A DNA stretch of 64,000 nt, taken from Lacipirellula parvula (GTDB lineage Bacteria; Planctomycetota; Planctomycetia; Pirellulales; Lacipirellulaceae). Shown in pieces: positions 36,747 through 45,133 of this stretch. Location of the stretch: assembly GCF_009177095.1 (NCBI RefSeq), contig NZ_AP021861.1:1240001-1304000 (forward strand), read 5' to 3'. How positions within the stretch are numbered: position 1 is the stretch's first letter; each line of letters opens with the position of its first letter. Below the pieces are notes generated by a model. That model was not told the DNA's origin and searched no databases. It worked only from the letters and a program-made list of their open reading frames with translations. The position numbers were made by a program, and so were the translations under genes.

Positions 36747-37337
36747 CTAGGCCTTGCGGCGACGAGCGGCAACAACGCCGATCAAGCCCAGGCCCGCCAT
36801 AGCCAGCGTAGCCGGTTCCGGAACGCGGACGAGCTGCAACGATTCGGTGTAGACCGTATCGACGCCGTTCACGAGCGTGAGCGAAGCCGTGGCGGTTTCG
36901 GCCAAGCTCGGGAAGCTCAGGTTAGCCAGGAACAACCGACCATTCGGCTCAGCGGCAGTGCTGATGCTCTGGCCGAGCGGACCACCGCTGAAGGAAACCA
37001 AAGCGGCAGTGTTAACCGGCGACAGAACGGTCCAACCCTTGCCAACGCCGGGGTTATCCGGATCGTCCGTAGCGATGTCCAAGGCGCGGTTGCGGTAGGT
37101 GAAGGCAGCTTCAGCAGGACGCGGAGCACCCGACACAAGGCCGCTGTTGATGTTGTTAAACGAAGCACCGCTGTTCGGGGTGACGCTCAGCGACACGCCG
37201 TTGAACGAGGTCGCTTGACCTTCCAGGTAGACCGAGAAGGTGTTATTGGCGTTCGCGGTGTAGTAAAGCTTTGCAGCTTCAGCAGTGGAAACGGTGAATG
37301 CACAAGCGAGTGCAACCAAAGCGAAAATACTCTTCAT
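36747..37337 (-). CDS. PEP-CTERM protein, paralogue 7 (separate transcript)
   Basis: A 196-residue copy with its own terminator. The signal peptide (MKSIFALVALACAFTVSTAEA) is typical. Domain motifs are PRPAEAAFTYRNRALDIATD, GVGKGWTVLSPV, SFSGGPLGQSISTAAEP and GRLFLANLS, closest to paralogue 1. The tail is the most canonical of the cluster: VPEPATLAMAGLGLIGVVAA then RRRKA. The gene lies about 0.8 kb from the rest of the array, and its codon use looks more like that of a well-expressed gene. Confidence 0.9.
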   Translation of the reverse strand: MKSIFALVALACAFTVSTAEAAKLYYTANANNTFSVYLEGQATSFNGVSLSVTPNSGASFNNINSGLVSGAPRPAEAAFTYRNRALDIATDDPDNPGVGKGWTVLSPVNTAALVSFSGGPLGQSISTAAEPNGRLFLANLSFPSLAETATASLTLVNGVDTVYTESLQLVRVPEPATLAMAGLGLIGVVAARRRKA

Positions 37338-37381
37338 ATTGATTCTCTTTTGTAGATTGAACACTAGATAGAAAGTAAAGC

Positions 37382-37436
37382 CTTTTGAGTGCTACCTCAA
37401 AACTCTGCCCAATACTGCGGCATACCTTTATGCCGC
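37382..37436. other. two small hairpins between PEP-CTERM genes
   Basis: TTTTGAG/CTCAAAA (37383-37402) and GCGGCATA/TATGCCGC (37417-37436) lie in the 148-base gap after the dockerin gene. No T-run follows on the minus strand, so a terminator role is uncertain. Confidence 0.4.
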
Positions 37437-37485
37437 GCCATCTATCATTAGCAAGAAACTCCTCTTGAGTCCGAATCTACGGATG

Positions 37486-38346
37486 TTACTTTCGCTTTGC
37501 GAAGGCACCAAGACCCAGCAGGGCAACGCCCAGCATCGCAATGCTGGTCGGTTCCGGAACTGCCGAGACCGGGCGGGGCGGTACGATTGCAGAGTTGTAG
37601 TTCGACGACAGGGCGCCGAAGTCATTGACGTTGACCGTGCCGTCCGAGTTGAAATCACCTTGATCCCAAGTCTTCACGCCCGGTTGCAGGTAGTTGGCCG
37701 ACAAGCCACCGAAGTCGTTGACGTTGACCAAGCCATCGCGGTTGACGTCGCCCAGCTTCAGGCCATCGACGCCGACGCTATCGCCGCGGACGCTGACGGT
37801 GCCGTTCGTGGCGACAACGGCCTTGCCGGTCGCATCGAACTCATTCGCCGTGATACCGCCTGTCACCAGCGTCGGGCGAGCACCGGTCCACGAACCCGAA
37901 GCGAGTAGGGCCGAGTTGTCCCAGAACACCGAATTCGAGGGGAACAGGTCGTCAGCGGCGATGTTACCCGGGGTGCCAGCGCCCTTGCCGACGTTGAAGA
38001 TCACCGAGCCAGCCAAGTCGTCACCGAGGGTGATCGTCGTCGAAGCAGCGGTGCCAGTGAACTTGAAGACACTGGTCGTCGCATTGAAGACAGCCGCGTT
38101 CGGGGTGATCGCGGCTAGCGGGGTGTCAGTACCCGTCACGCCGAGATTGCCGCCGATGGTGATTTGGGCACCGGCCAAGCCTTGAGCGCCGGTCGACTGG
38201 GCCAACAGGTCCCAGGTGCCGCCGCCGTTCGGGTTGGCAGGGTTTGTGTACCGAAGGTTAAGCTGGACGTTCACCACGGCGAACGCCGGGCTTGCCATTG
38301 CGCCAACCAAAGCTGCGCACAGAGCAAAAGCCAATCCACGTTTCAT
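37486..38346 (-). CDS. dockerin type I repeat protein with PEP-CTERM tail
   Basis: A 286-residue secreted protein. After the signal peptide (MKRGLAFALCAALVGAMASP) comes a beta-rich part (residues 25-185, cohesin-like in style but not assigned). Then two dockerin calcium-binding repeats follow (GDVNRDGLVNVNDFGGLSAN and GDFNSDGTVNVNDFGALSSN), and last a PEP-CTERM tail (VPEPTSIAMLGVALLGLGAF then AKRK). The ATG at 38346 is favoured because GGAG lies 10 bases upstream. The alternative at 38352 is only two codons longer. Dockerins normally bind cohesins. No cohesin is obvious nearby. Confidence 0.9.
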   Translation of the reverse strand: MKRGLAFALCAALVGAMASPAFAVVNVQLNLRYTNPANPNGGGTWDLLAQSTGAQGLAGAQITIGGNLGVTGTDTPLAAITPNAAVFNATTSVFKFTGTAASTTITLGDDLAGSVIFNVGKGAGTPGNIAADDLFPSNSVFWDNSALLASGSWTGARPTLVTGGITANEFDATGKAVVATNGTVSVRGDSVGVDGLKLGDVNRDGLVNVNDFGGLSANYLQPGVKTWDQGDFNSDGTVNVNDFGALSSNYNSAIVPPRPVSAVPEPTSIAMLGVALLGLGAFAKRK

Positions 38347-38373
38347 TTTCATTTCTCCAAGTCCCCGTCTCAT

Positions 38374-39306
38374 GTAGGTGAATGATACCCGATCAAAAGC
38401 TGCGCTTGGTTGGGGGGCAATTTAGCGAGAATGCGACCGGATGGCCACACTGTTTGATGCGCGAACGCGAGTTGAAGAGGGAATCAAGAAAAGAGTAGAA
38501 GCCCAAGGGCTACAAGTTGAGATCTTAGCTGGAAATCTCAAGCTTGAAAAGCGATGTCGGCGAAACGGCCGGATCACCCTGGATGCGTCTTATGTTCTTG
38601 CTGCCCAATCAATCGCGGGTAGGCACACCATCGGCGTGACACAACTGCCGCCATTCCCTCCCCACTCTACCAAGGAAATATGGGCTTGCAACAGTTTTGC
38701 CGATCGGCGCGGTGAAAATTTTTGACTGTAGCCCGGGGAAAACGGGCCCAGCGACGCTTAAGTCTTGCTGCAGCATCACTTGTGACGATGGGAAGATTTG
38801 GCGAAGGAGGGAGTTTTTTACGAGTTTTTGCCCCGCTGCAGTTGACACTTGCGCGGAATGGATACCGCTTTGCGGAAACCAGCTGTTTTCGGGCCGCGTT
38901 TGCGCGCGGGAAAGAACTTTTTTCTTGTTTGCGCGCACCGAAAATCGTCCGCGTGACAGTTCTCGCTCCGTGCGGCCCGTGCGAGACCATTTAGCCATTT
39001 TTCCCGGCTTTGGCGAGCAGAACGCCGCCTCCCGATCTTGGTTGCCGTGGTGGCAAAGGGCCGAGGGCGCTATACTCGCCGGGATTGGGCCATTTCGGCC
39101 TGATTGGCGAGGCGAATCGCGGTGGCGGGTAGCAGAATTCCAGCGGCGGGCGGCGAACCGATCCTCTAGGAGCGGTTTCTTCGTATACAGCCCCTCGCGA
39201 ACGGCCTGTGGGCAAGGTTTGGCTGTTCGCGCCCGGCCATTGAGATCACCTCCCCTTCTTCGTGCGAACGGGAACTTCGACATCCTCTGGAATAGAATTA
39301 ATAGAC
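38374..39306. other. long non-coding stretch upstream of thrS
   Basis: About 930 bases. A 94-codon frame at 38441-38725 on the plus strand and a 224-codon frame at 38609-39283 on the minus strand exist. Neither has a convincing ribosome site or recognisable sequence. T-box features were not found. Composition varies, with AT-rich patches near 38800-38900. Confidence 0.5.
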
Positions 39307-41358
39307 ATGCTTATCGTTATTTTGCCGGATGGTAGCCGGCGAGAGTTCGACGACAGCGTTTCGGCTTACGACGTCGCGGCGGGAATCAGCGGCGGATTGG
39401 CCCGGGCGGCGATTGCGGCTGAGGTCGACGGCGAGCTGCGAGATCTCCATGCTCCGCTTGTCGCCAGTCCGCAGGCAGGCAAGACTCCAGAGGTCTCCGT
39501 CCGCCTCATCACCAAGAAGGATCCCGAAGCGCTCGGCATCATGCGGCATAGCGCCGCCCATGTGATGGCTCAAGCGGTCATGCGGCTCCACAAGGGCGTC
39601 GGCCTCGCGTTCGGCCCCACCACCGCCACCGGCTTCTACTACGACTTCCAGCTCGATAAGCCCCTCTCGGAAGAGGACTTCCCGGCGATCGAAGCCGAAA
39701 TGGCCAAAATCGTCGCCGCCGACGACCGGTTCGAGCGGATGATCGTCCCGCGGTCGAAAGCCGTCGAAATGTGCCGTGAAATGGGCCAAAAACTCAAAGT
39801 CGAACATATCGAAACGGGCCTCGCCGCTGAGGAAACCCTTTCGTTCTACCGTCAGGGCGAGTTCCTCGACCTCTGCCGCGGCAAGCATATCCCCAGCACT
39901 GGGCACATTGGCAAGGCGTTCAAGCTCCTCAGCATCGCCGGCGCCTATTGGAAGGGAGACGCTTCGCGCGATCAGCTCCAACGGCTCTATGCGACCGCCT
40001 ATTTCGATAAGAAAGAGCTGACCGACTACCTCACCCAAATGGAGGAGGCGAAGCGGCGCGACCACCGCGTGCTCGGCAAGCAGCTCGAGCTGTTCACCAT
40101 CAGCCAAACCGTCGGCTCCGGGCTCATCCTGTGGCTGCCGAAGGGCGCCGTCATTCGGCAAACCCTGGAGGATTACCTGAAGGGCGAGCTCCGCCGCCGC
40201 GGCTACGACGCGGTCTACACTCCGAACATCGGCAAGATCGAGCTCTACCAGATCTCGGGCCACTTCCCGTATTACAGCGATTCGCAATTCCCGCCGATCG
40301 ATCTCAGCGAGCGGGAAGGGCAGAAGCCGGGCGAGGGGGAACGTTACCTCCTCAAGCCGATGAACTGCCCGCATCACATCATGATTTACAAGGCGAAGCC
40401 GCGGTCGTATCGCGATTTGCCGGTCCGGCTGGCGGAATTCGGCACCGTCTACCGCTTCGAGCAGTCGGGCGAACTGAACGGCATGACCCGCGTCCGCGGC
40501 TTCTGCCAGGACGATGCCCACATCTTCTGCACTGAAGAGCAGGTGGCTGACGAGTTCCGCGGCTGTCTGGAAATGACCCAAACCGTGCTGAAATCGCTCG
40601 GCATGAACAACTACCGGGTCCGGCTGGGCTTCCGCGACCCGAACGGCGACAAGTACGTCGGCAGCTCCGAGGTCTGGGATCGGGCCGAGGCGTCGCTCAA
40701 GGCGGTTTGCGAGTCGATGGATTTGCCCGACATGTCGATCGAAGCGGGCGAGGCGGCCTTCTACGGCCCCAAGGCCGACTTCGTGGTGACCGACTGCATC
40801 GGCCGCGAGTGGCAGCTGGGCACGGTGCAGCTCGACTACAACCTGCCGAGCAAAGAGCGGTTCGGCCTGGAATACACCGGCGCCGACAACGCCCCGCATC
40901 AGCCGGTGATGATTCACCGGGCGCCGCTGGGGTCGATGGAGCGGTTCGTCGGCGTGCTGATCGAGCATTTTGCCGGGGCGTTCCCGTTGTGGCTGGCGCC
41001 GGAGCAGGCCCGCGTGGTGACCGTCAGCGAAAAGTCCGAAGAGTACGGCCGCTCGGTGGAGCAGAAGCTGAAGGAGGCGGGCTTCCGCGTCACGGGCGAT
41101 TACCGCGGCAGCAAGCTGCAGGCGAAGATCCGCGAAGCCCAGCTGGGTCTGATTCCGTACATGATTGTGGTGGGCGAGAAGGACGCCGCCAACGGAACCG
41201 TTGCCCTGCGGGATCGCATCGACGGCGACTTGGGGGCGTTTCCGCTGGCGGAGGCGATCGCTCGGCTGCAGGCGGAGATCGATGCGAAGACGGTTCGCCA
41301 GGTTGCCGACGCCGCAGCGCCGTCGCCGGTCGACCGCGGGGCGAAGAACGAGTATTGA
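39307..41358 (+). CDS. thrS: threonyl-tRNA synthetase
   Basis: A 683-residue class II synthetase that charges tRNA-Thr. The N-terminal TGS domain ([18 protein letters not shown]) is followed by the editing domain with [11 protein letters not shown], and later the catalytic core with [37 protein letters not shown] and the motif 3 region [13 protein letters not shown]. The anticodon-binding domain ends the protein. The start at 39307 gives the normal TGS beginning. An upstream in-frame ATG (39262) adds 15 unrelated residues. infC lies downstream on the same strand. Confidence 0.97.
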   Translation: MLIVILPDGSRREFDDSVSAYDVAAGISGGLARAAIAAEVDGELRDLHAPLVASPQAGKTPEVSVRLITKKDPEALGIMRHSAAHVMAQAVMRLHKGVGLAFGPTTATGFYYDFQLDKPLSEEDFPAIEAEMAKIVAADDRFERMIVPRSKAVEMCREMGQKLKVEHIETGLAAEETLSFYRQGEFLDLCRGKHIPSTGHIGKAFKLLSIAGAYWKGDASRDQLQRLYATAYFDKKELTDYLTQMEEAKRRDHRVLGKQLELFTISQTVGSGLILWLPKGAVIRQTLEDYLKGELRRRGYDAVYTPNIGKIELYQISGHFPYYSDSQFPPIDLSEREGQKPGEGERYLLKPMNCPHHIMIYKAKPRSYRDLPVRLAEFGTVYRFEQSGELNGMTRVRGFCQDDAHIFCTEEQVADEFRGCLEMTQTVLKSLGMNNYRVRLGFRDPNGDKYVGSSEVWDRAEASLKAVCESMDLPDMSIEAGEAAFYGPKADFVVTDCIGREWQLGTVQLDYNLPSKERFGLEYTGADNAPHQPVMIHRAPLGSMERFVGVLIEHFAGAFPLWLAPEQARVVTVSEKSEEYGRSVEQKLKEAGFRVTGDYRGSKLQAKIREAQLGLIPYMIVVGEKDAANGTVALRDRIDGDLGAFPLAEAIARLQAEIDAKTVRQVADAAAPSPVDRGAKNEY

Positions 41359-41366
41359 GCGGAGCG

Positions 41367-41439
41367 AATGCTGAAGGATGAAGGCGGAATGCTGAGAAAT
41401 GCATTTCCTTTCAGCCTTCCGCCTTCATCCTTCAGCATT
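41367..41439. repeat. inverted repeat of AATGCTGAAGGATGAAGGCG type
   Basis: AATGCTGAAGGATGAAGGCG is followed after about 30 bases by its near-perfect inverted copy CGCCTTCATCCTTCAGCATT. It sits 8 bases after thrS. Confidence 0.85.
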
Positions 41440-41451
41440 TGTTGCTTAGCT

Positions 41452-41481
41452 CGCTCCGGCGGCTCGTTGAGCCGCGGCTAC
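41452..41481. repeat. REP-like palindrome, GGCTCGTTGAGCC family
   Basis: Hairpin arms GGCGGCTC and GAGCCGCGG enclose GTT. The minus strand carries the GTAG foot. Copies lie at 17737, 60019 and 63343. Confidence 0.75.
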
Positions 41482-41593
41482 CTGACAATTGCGAAAACGC
41501 CGGGAATTTTGGCGGATTGCGATTGCAGGCAGCCGTTTTTCGCGGGATATTTGACCGTTCGGCCCGGCGTGAACAATACTTGTCATGCGTATG

Positions 41594-41684
41594 GCCGTCG
41601 GCTGTCAGCTAACGGCCGTCAGCCAATCATCTGCACGGCTACACAGCTCCTCTGGCCACGAGCCGACAGCTGAAAGCCGTGAGC
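41594..41684. repeat. inverted repeat in the infC leader
   Basis: GGCCGTCGGCTGTCAGCTAA at the left and GAGCCGACAGCTGAAAGCCG at the right can pair over about 20 bases. The element ends 28 bases before the presumed infC start, so it could also form a leader structure. Confidence 0.6.
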
Positions 41685-41711
41685 CTTTCTAACCCATTGG
41701 AGTAGTTAGCC

Positions 41712-42218
41712 ATCGAACGCAAGCAGCAGCAACGGATCAACGAGATGATCCGGATTTCGCCGATTCGGGTCATTGACGCCGACGGCGCTCAGTTGGGAGT
41801 GATCACGCGAGATGAGGCGCTTGAGAAGGCGCGTTCGTCGGGGCTCGATCTGGTCGAGGTGGCTCCGCTTGAGAAGCCGCCCGTTTGCCGCATCATGGAC
41901 TTCGGCAAATTCAAGTACCAGCAAAAGAAGAAGCAGCACAAAGGCCACGTCCACCACAGCAAGAACAAAGAAATCCGCCTGCGGCCGAAAATCGGCGACC
42001 ACGACTTCCTGACGAAGGCTGGTCACGCGCGGAAGTGGTTGGCCGAACGCGACAAAGTCGTCTGCTCGGTGATTTTCCGCGGTCGTGAAAACGCCCACGT
42101 CGACGAAGGGTTTAAGCTCGTCGCCAAGCTGACCGAGAACCTGGCCGACATCGCGAAGGTCGAGCAGAACCCGTCGATGATGGGCCGCCGCATTGTAGTG
42201 ATCTACGCGCCCAAGTAA
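41712..42218 (+). CDS. infC: translation initiation factor IF-3 with AUC start
   Basis: IF-3 keeps ribosomal subunits apart and checks start codons. From the ATC at 41712 the product has 168 residues and begins with the family motif IERKQQQRINEMIRISPIRV. The first ATG (41745) would cut off RINE, which is conserved. A stop codon lies three codons before the ATC, so no upstream ATG or GTG is possible. GGAG (41699-41702) stands 9 bases before the ATC. A rare start codon in infC is well known from E. coli (AUU) and allows IF-3 to repress its own translation. The C-terminal domain (KEIRLRPKIGDHDF) is complete. Confidence 0.93.
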   Translation: MERKQQQRINEMIRISPIRVIDADGAQLGVITRDEALEKARSSGLDLVEVAPLEKPPVCRIMDFGKFKYQQKKKQHKGHVHHSKNKEIRLRPKIGDHDFLTKAGHARKWLAERDKVVCSVIFRGRENAHVDEGFKLVAKLTENLADIAKVEQNPSMMGRRIVVIYAPK

Positions 42219-42254
42219 TTCGCCGCGAGGCGTTTTCGATGACGCGATTTCGCG

Positions 42255-42599
42255 CTAACGAATAGCCCGGAGCAAGCTCGCTCCGGGCTTTTTCATGCGC
42301 CGCGCCGCCATGTACGCGAGCGATCCGACGCACAGCACCAGCAACCCCCAGCGCAGATAGGTTGCCGCCGCCAGCGAGATCCCGAGCCCCGTCTCCAGCG
42401 CCACGTAGCCCGCGACGCACAGCGGGCACTTGGGGAAAAACGCCAGCAGCGTCCCGGGGACGAGCCAACCGGCTAGCTCAACGCCGCGTCCGAGCCATCG
42501 GTTCGCTCCGGCCACGCGGGGCAGGGGAGAGCTCCGTTGCTCTTCATCGTTGCCGCTTCGGCAGCAACAGGCACGCGGTTTAATGGGCAAAGAGTGCAT
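42255..42599 (-). CDS. small membrane protein with CxxC-type motif
   Basis: A 114-residue protein with Cys-rich N-terminus (ACCCRSG) and two or three hydrophobic segments. The motif AFFPKCPLCVAGYVALETGL recalls small MerC-like membrane proteins, but the family is not certain. The start at 42599 is the likely one, as the longer frame overlaps the upstream DUF899 gene. It is the last gene of the minus-strand block, and its C-terminal codons overlap the infC terminator hairpin. Confidence 0.65.
   Translation of the reverse strand: MHSLPIKPRACCCRSGNDEEQRSSPLPRVAGANRWLGRGVELAGWLVPGTLLAFFPKCPLCVAGYVALETGLGISLAAATYLRWGLLVLCVGSLAYMAARRMKKPGASLLRAIR
42264..42293 (+). terminator. terminator of infC, also encoding the end of a minus-strand gene
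   Basis: Arms AGCCCGGAGC and GCTCCGGGCT with a 6-base loop are followed by T residues. On the minus strand the same bases encode the C-terminal end KPGASLLRAI of the convergent gene. A close copy of the hairpin is found at 43455-43480. Confidence 0.7.
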
Positions 42600-42634
42600 C
42601 GCTGCGTGCTCCTGCTGCGCGGAAACGGATATGC

Positions 42635-43405
42635 TCACTTGCAGCAACAAGACCCCTTCGGCGGCGCGTAAGCCGCCAGCGGGTCGACCAGGTAGTTGTG
42701 TTCGTACCTGTCGTGGTGCCGCACCCAAGACATTGAGTGGGCCAGCCCTTCCTCATTCCGCCCGAGCGGGGCGATATCGAGGTAGTTGTACGCCCCCACC
42801 AGCATGTCGAGGCCGCGGGCGTAGCTCGAATAGGCATGGTAGATCGACCCGTCGGGATCGCGGAAAAATGCGCTGATCCCTGGCAACTCCTCCGTCGGCG
42901 TGCCGCCCATTTCCGCGTAGTTGTAGGTGAGATCGCCTTGCTTGATTTCCTCCGGCTGGAAGGAGACGTGGTAGTCGAAGTTAAAATCGCTTCCCGCCGA
43001 GGAAACCCAGTGGAACTTCCAGCCCATCCGCCGCTGGAACGCTTCGATCTCGGGCCAAGGCGCCCGCGAGACGGCGCCGAGCGTGATGTCGCGGGCGTTC
43101 AAATGCGGCATCATTCCCGAAAAATGGTCTGAAATGTACGAGCAGCTGGGGCACCCCTCCGCCCAGCCGGGGCCGAGCATAAAGTGGTAAATCAGCAGCT
43201 GCCGCCGCCCTGCGAACAGATCGCCGAGCGACTCCTGCCCCGCCGGGCCGTTGAACAAGTAGGTCTTTTCGACCCGTTCCCAAGGCAACTCGAGCCGGCG
43301 GCGATTGAGCTCGTCGCGCTGGCGCGTGAACGCCTTTTCCTCGGCAAGCAGCGCTTTGCGAGCAGCAAGCCACTCGGCAGACGAAACCACAGCATGGGCA
43401 GGCAT
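42635..43405 (-). CDS. DUF899-family thioredoxin-like protein
   Basis: A 256-residue member of DUF899, a thioredoxin-fold family of unknown function. The defining features are EEKAFTRQRDELNRRRLELP near the start, then LFAGRRQLLIYHFMLGPGW, EGCPSCSYISDHF (with a CPSC motif), and GISAFFRDPDGSIYHAYSSY. It ends in a Cys-rich tail (GSCCCK). This family is often found near DGPF/YCII, SRPBCC and ECF sigma genes, which fits this location. Confidence 0.9.
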   Translation of the reverse strand: MPAHAVVSSAEWLAARKALLAEEKAFTRQRDELNRRRLELPWERVEKTYLFNGPAGQESLGDLFAGRRQLLIYHFMLGPGWAEGCPSCSYISDHFSGMMPHLNARDITLGAVSRAPWPEIEAFQRRMGWKFHWVSSAGSDFNFDYHVSFQPEEIKQGDLTYNYAEMGGTPTEELPGISAFFRDPDGSIYHAYSSYARGLDMLVGAYNYLDIAPLGRNEEGLAHSMSWVRHHDRYEHNYLVDPLAAYAPPKGSCCCK

Positions 43406-43454
43406 CGCAATATCTCTCAATAACGAGGGGTCGAGCGGTAGTATTCAGCCCCCT

Positions 43455-43480
43455 AGCCCGGAGCAAGCTTGCTCCGGGCT
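43455..43480. repeat. hairpin repeat, AGCCCGGAGC family
   Basis: TAGCCCGGAGC and GCTCCGGGCTA flank AAGCTT. It is the second copy of the infC terminator hairpin sequence (42264), here without a T-run. Confidence 0.7.
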
Positions 43481-43509
43481 AAGTCGGGCGAAGCGACGTT
43501 CGAGCAAGC

Positions 43510-44139
43510 TCACGACTTCTTCGTGAACTCGATGCTCATCATCTTGAATTCCTTGCCCGATTTCGGGTCGGTCCCGAACATCTCCAGCGTCTTTTCCGTG
43601 GCGCTCGTGTTCGTCTCGACCTGGCGAATATTCACCGGCTTCTGCTCCCGCGGGCAATTGACCACATACTCCCAATTGATCGTCTTGCCGTCTTGAGTTA
43701 GGTCGCCTTCGCCCTGCATGATGCCGGTCGAGTGGTTGTCGATCATCGACGCGACGTACTTCTGCGAGACGTTGTCGAACCCGAACAGCGCTTCGCCGAC
43801 GAATGGACCCATACCCGGCATGTCGCCGCTCATCTCACATTTCACGTACCGACCATCGAGCACCGGCGTGTAGACCGAGGTGAGCTCGCTGGTCACCGGC
43901 GGCAGGCCGGGCGCCATCCAAAACGTTCCCTTGCCGGTCCACGTGCCGACGTCTTGCTTCAGCCGTTCGTGCGGCTTGCCGGGCGTCGCCGCCGCGATGC
44001 AGCGTTGCATTTCCTCCGCCGTCCAACCGGGAGGCAGCGGCATCGCCGCGGCGTCGGGCTTCTTGGCATCGGCGGCGTAAGCGACGGCGGTAATCGCCAT
44101 GAGCCCAAAACAGGCGATTGAGAGTGACTTGAGTTTCAT
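43510..44139 (-). CDS. secreted DUF1579-family protein
   Basis: A 209-residue protein with a signal peptide (MKLKSLSIACFGLMAITAVA) and GGAGG placed well before the ATG at 44139. The DUF1579 features are GTWTGKGTFWM, TSVYTPVLDGRYVKCEMSGD, GEALFGFDN and DGKTINWEY. These proteins look like lipocalin-type beta barrels and have no known function. Genes of this family accompany DGPF/SRPBCC genes in other genomes, to my knowledge. Confidence 0.85.
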   Translation of the reverse strand: MKLKSLSIACFGLMAITAVAYAADAKKPDAAAMPLPPGWTAEEMQRCIAAATPGKPHERLKQDVGTWTGKGTFWMAPGLPPVTSELTSVYTPVLDGRYVKCEMSGDMPGMGPFVGEALFGFDNVSQKYVASMIDNHSTGIMQGEGDLTQDGKTINWEYVVNCPREQKPVNIRQVETNTSATEKTLEMFGTDPKSGKEFKMMSIEFTKKS

Positions 44140-44410
44140 CGGAACCTCCAGAAATAGGCCGGCAAGTTGGCTACACAACGCATGGCTTACTCGCCGGCAG
44201 GTGGTGAATCAGTAGATTTTTTTACGTGGCCGCGCAGTTCACGAAAGCTGCTGGGTTTGTTCCTTCGCTCAACTACACGAACAAGTTTGGATGCAGGCGG
44301 ATCGCTAGCGCTAACGCCCCCCAGGCGGCGTTTGTTAGTCGAGTAGTGCAGTGGGGAGCCCCCGCTGCGAGCCCCTCCCTTTATGGGAGGGGGAAGAGCA
44401 AACGCTTAAC

Positions 44411-44899
44411 TCAACAAGTCAACGTATCGAGATGCTCCGCGAGCCGATCCAGCGACTCGGCGGCTCCGACGTCCATGCCTGAATGCAGATGACCGTCGCG
44501 GGCTTCCTTCGATAAATGGATCGTCAGATCCGTTACAGTCGTGATCCCGTCGCGCTCCGTAAACGTGACGGTGATCTCCGCCGGCGCCTGCGGGAACGGA
44601 TCGTAAATGAACGAGTGGATCAGCCGCTCCGGCCGCATAATCTCTTTGTAAACGCCGCGGAAGCCGCACTCTGAACCGTCGGGCATCCGTAACGTGTAGC
44701 GGTATGCTCCCCCCGGCCGCAGGTCGATCTCGCAGACATCCATCTGCGCGGTGCGGCAACCCCACCACTGGCGCACATGTTCCGGCAGCGTCCAGCAATC
44801 GAAGACCAATTCCCGCGGCGCGTCGAACGCCCGCGTGATGACAATCTCCAAATCGCTCGGCGTCGTCAGCTTGAAACTGGGGTGAGATTTAACGGGCAT
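44411..44899 (-). CDS. SRPBCC/AHSA1-type protein (copy 1)
   Basis: A 162-residue START-like domain protein of the AHSA1 type, which has a hydrophobic ligand cavity. The family marks are LEIVITRAFDAPRELVFDCW, VRQWWGC, DLRPGGAYRYTLRMPDG, and a C-terminal helix (SLDRLAEHLDTL). The start at 44899 follows GAAGG. A longer frame up to 45034 lies in a repeat. It probably binds a small lipophilic ligand, but none is known. Confidence 0.9.
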   Translation of the reverse strand: MPVKSHPSFKLTTPSDLEIVITRAFDAPRELVFDCWTLPEHVRQWWGCRTAQMDVCEIDLRPGGAYRYTLRMPDGSECGFRGVYKEIMRPERLIHSFIYDPFPQAPAEITVTFTERDGITTVTDLTIHLSKEARDGHLHSGMDVGAAESLDRLAEHLDTLTC

Positions 44900-44943
44900 G
44901 AGTTTGCCTTCAGATAGGTCTAAATGCGGGAGCGCGGAGATTG

Positions 44944-45119
44944 AACCACGAAACACACGAAAGAAACGAAAAGGGAAATGCGGGGATTGCACCGTTAATG
45001 AACGCTGAGGGGACGCTAATAAATTCAAAAGCATTTAGTTCTTATTAGCGAATCATCAGCGTCGATCAGCGGTGAATACTTGGCATTAGTTTCGTGCCCT
45101 TTCGTGCGTTTCGTGGTTA
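44944..45119. repeat. nested inverted repeat, AACCACGAAACACACG type
   Basis: The outer arms AACCACGAAACACACGAAAG and CTTTCGTGCGTTTCGTGGTT are perfect or nearly so over about 20 bases. An inner pair (GGACGCTAATAA and TTATTAGCG) adds a second hairpin. It resembles the element at 58313 in design. Confidence 0.8.
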
Positions 45120-45133
45120 AGAAATCCCCGCAT

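Noticed and set aside
37417-37436. Terminator after the dockerin gene
   Set aside because: The 8-bp hairpin lacks a T-run on the minus strand.
38441-38725. 94-codon plus-strand frame upstream of thrS
   Set aside because: There is no ribosome site, no recognisable sequence, and an overlapping minus-strand frame of similar quality.
38609-39283. 224-codon minus-strand frame upstream of thrS
   Set aside because: The sequence is low-complexity and basic, with no start signal, and resembles chance translation of GC-rich DNA.
38374-39306. T-box leader for thrS
   Set aside because: No conserved T-box sequence or antiterminator could be found.
39298-40968. 556-codon frame antisense to thrS
   Set aside because: High GC creates long shadow frames. 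thrS is certain on the opposite strand.
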